DNA from: Corynebacterium kutscheri
GTDB taxonomy: Bacteria > Actinomycetota > Actinomycetes > Mycobacteriales > Mycobacteriaceae
Direction: 5' to 3'
NCBI RefSeq assembly: GCF_000980835.1
Contig: NZ_CP011312.1
Coordinates: 744,001-808,000 of the forward strand
Length of the DNA stretch: 64,000 nucleotides
The notes under the pieces were generated by a model. That model saw only the letters and a program-made list of their open reading frames with translations, was not told the DNA's origin and ran no database searches. Both the position numbers and the translations under genes were made by a program. Positions 63,840-64,000 of this stretch are shown piece after piece. The first letter of the stretch is position 1, and each line of letters opens with the position of its first letter.

Positions 63840-64000
63840 TCGCATTTTAGGTGATCCGCACACTCCATGGCATCCAGTTGCCCTTTTTGGAAGATTTGCG
63901 GCAACTGTCGAAAAGCGCACGTATAGCGACCATAAAGTAGCCGGTGTTTTTTATACTGCTGTGTGTGTTATCCCACCTACTGCCTTAAGCATATGGGCTT
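63805..64000 (+). CDS. cobD: Cobalamin biosynthesis protein CobD/CbiB, 3' end outside window
   Basis: The first 65 residues of adenosylcobinamide-phosphate synthase, an inner-membrane protein. DRILGDPHTPWHPVALFGR is the family's opening motif. The gene runs off the right edge. AGAAAGG is eight bases upstream of ATG 63805; ATG 63820 and 63829 are alternatives. It begins 17 bp after the tRNA and its start is in a hairpin. B12 synthesis is not general in corynebacteria, so the rest of the pathway should be sought downstream. Confidence 0.88.
   Translation, partial: MPHSIMIGMAADRILGDPHTPWHPVALFGRFAATVEKRTYSDHKVAGVFYTAVCVIPPTALSIWA

Noticed and set aside
1..64000. CRISPR array, prophage, IS elements, rRNA operon, biosynthetic gene cluster
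   Set aside because: No regularly spaced repeats, transposase, integrase, phage structural genes, rRNA sequence or clustered NRPS/PKS genes were seen.

Overview
The window looks like a stretch of a Corynebacterium chromosome (Mycobacteriales). The evidence is gene content and order: rsfS–gpgP–degV, comEA–comEC–holA with rpsT and lepA nearby, hrcA–dnaJ–rsmE–phoH–ybeY–corC–era–recO–uppS, zur/arsR/glyS, a TPM-domain gene, dgt, a secreted RNase Sa homologue, glmS, aceE and a DUF3052 gene. The sequence is visibly AT-richer than C. glutamicum or C. diphtheriae, which would suit a species such as C. kutscheri, but the species cannot be fixed from this window. No prophage, insertion sequence, CRISPR array or rRNA was seen. 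One tRNA (tRNA-Val, UAC) is present. Both edges cut genes: cstA on the left and cobD on the right.

Layout. 1–2.5 kb: pyruvate/peptide transporter cstA plus ybdD. 2.7–4.7 kb: ribosome silencing factor, phosphoglycerate-mutase-like phosphatase and DegV protein. 4.9–9.2 kb: competence genes comEA/comEC, DNA polymerase III delta, an ankyrin protein and a LysE exporter. 9.2–12.3 kb: rpsT (minus strand, long structured leader), a PemK-like gene and lepA. 12.3–15.4 kb: AEC permease, the PLP-homeostasis protein YggS and a proline-iminopeptidase-like hydrolase. 15.4–20.1 kb: a complete peptide/nickel-type ABC importer operon on the minus strand. 20.2–26.4 kb: membrane protein, VOC protein, luciferase-like oxidoreductase, BrnQ, an ABC exporter and a lipoprotein. 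26.5–35.8 kb: idi, a short maltokinase-like gene coupled to a carboxylesterase, an M3 peptidase, two tiny membrane proteins, malQ and an acyl-CoA synthetase. 36–48.5 kb: a long plus-strand housekeeping block (hemW to uppS and a ferritin-like/VIT1 iron exporter) with pdxY inserted. 48.6–53 kb: zinc regulators zur and arsR, glyS and two unknown proteins. 53–60.2 kb: TPM protein, dgt, secreted RNase, glmS and a nucleoside hydrolase. 60.3–64 kb: aceE, DUF3052, tRNA-Val and the start of cobD.

Genes work together in translation and ribosome quality (rsfS, rpsT, lepA, rsmE, ybeY, era, glyS), DNA handling (comEA/EC, holA, recO, dgt), central and peptidoglycan-precursor metabolism (aceE, glmS, uppS, idi, malQ) and metal control (zur, arsR, the VIT1 protein).

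The least expected signal is a short word, CGTCGA(A/T)AAG, found 18 times on both strands. It occurs in coding DNA, in intergenic DNA, and as the inverted pair forming one terminator. Several start codons or Shine-Dalgarno sequences (pdxY, dnaJ, cobD, aceE) lie inside hairpins, and rpsT has a two-hairpin leader. These are candidates for RNA-level control. Function calls rest on motif recognition and gene order, since no database search was possible.
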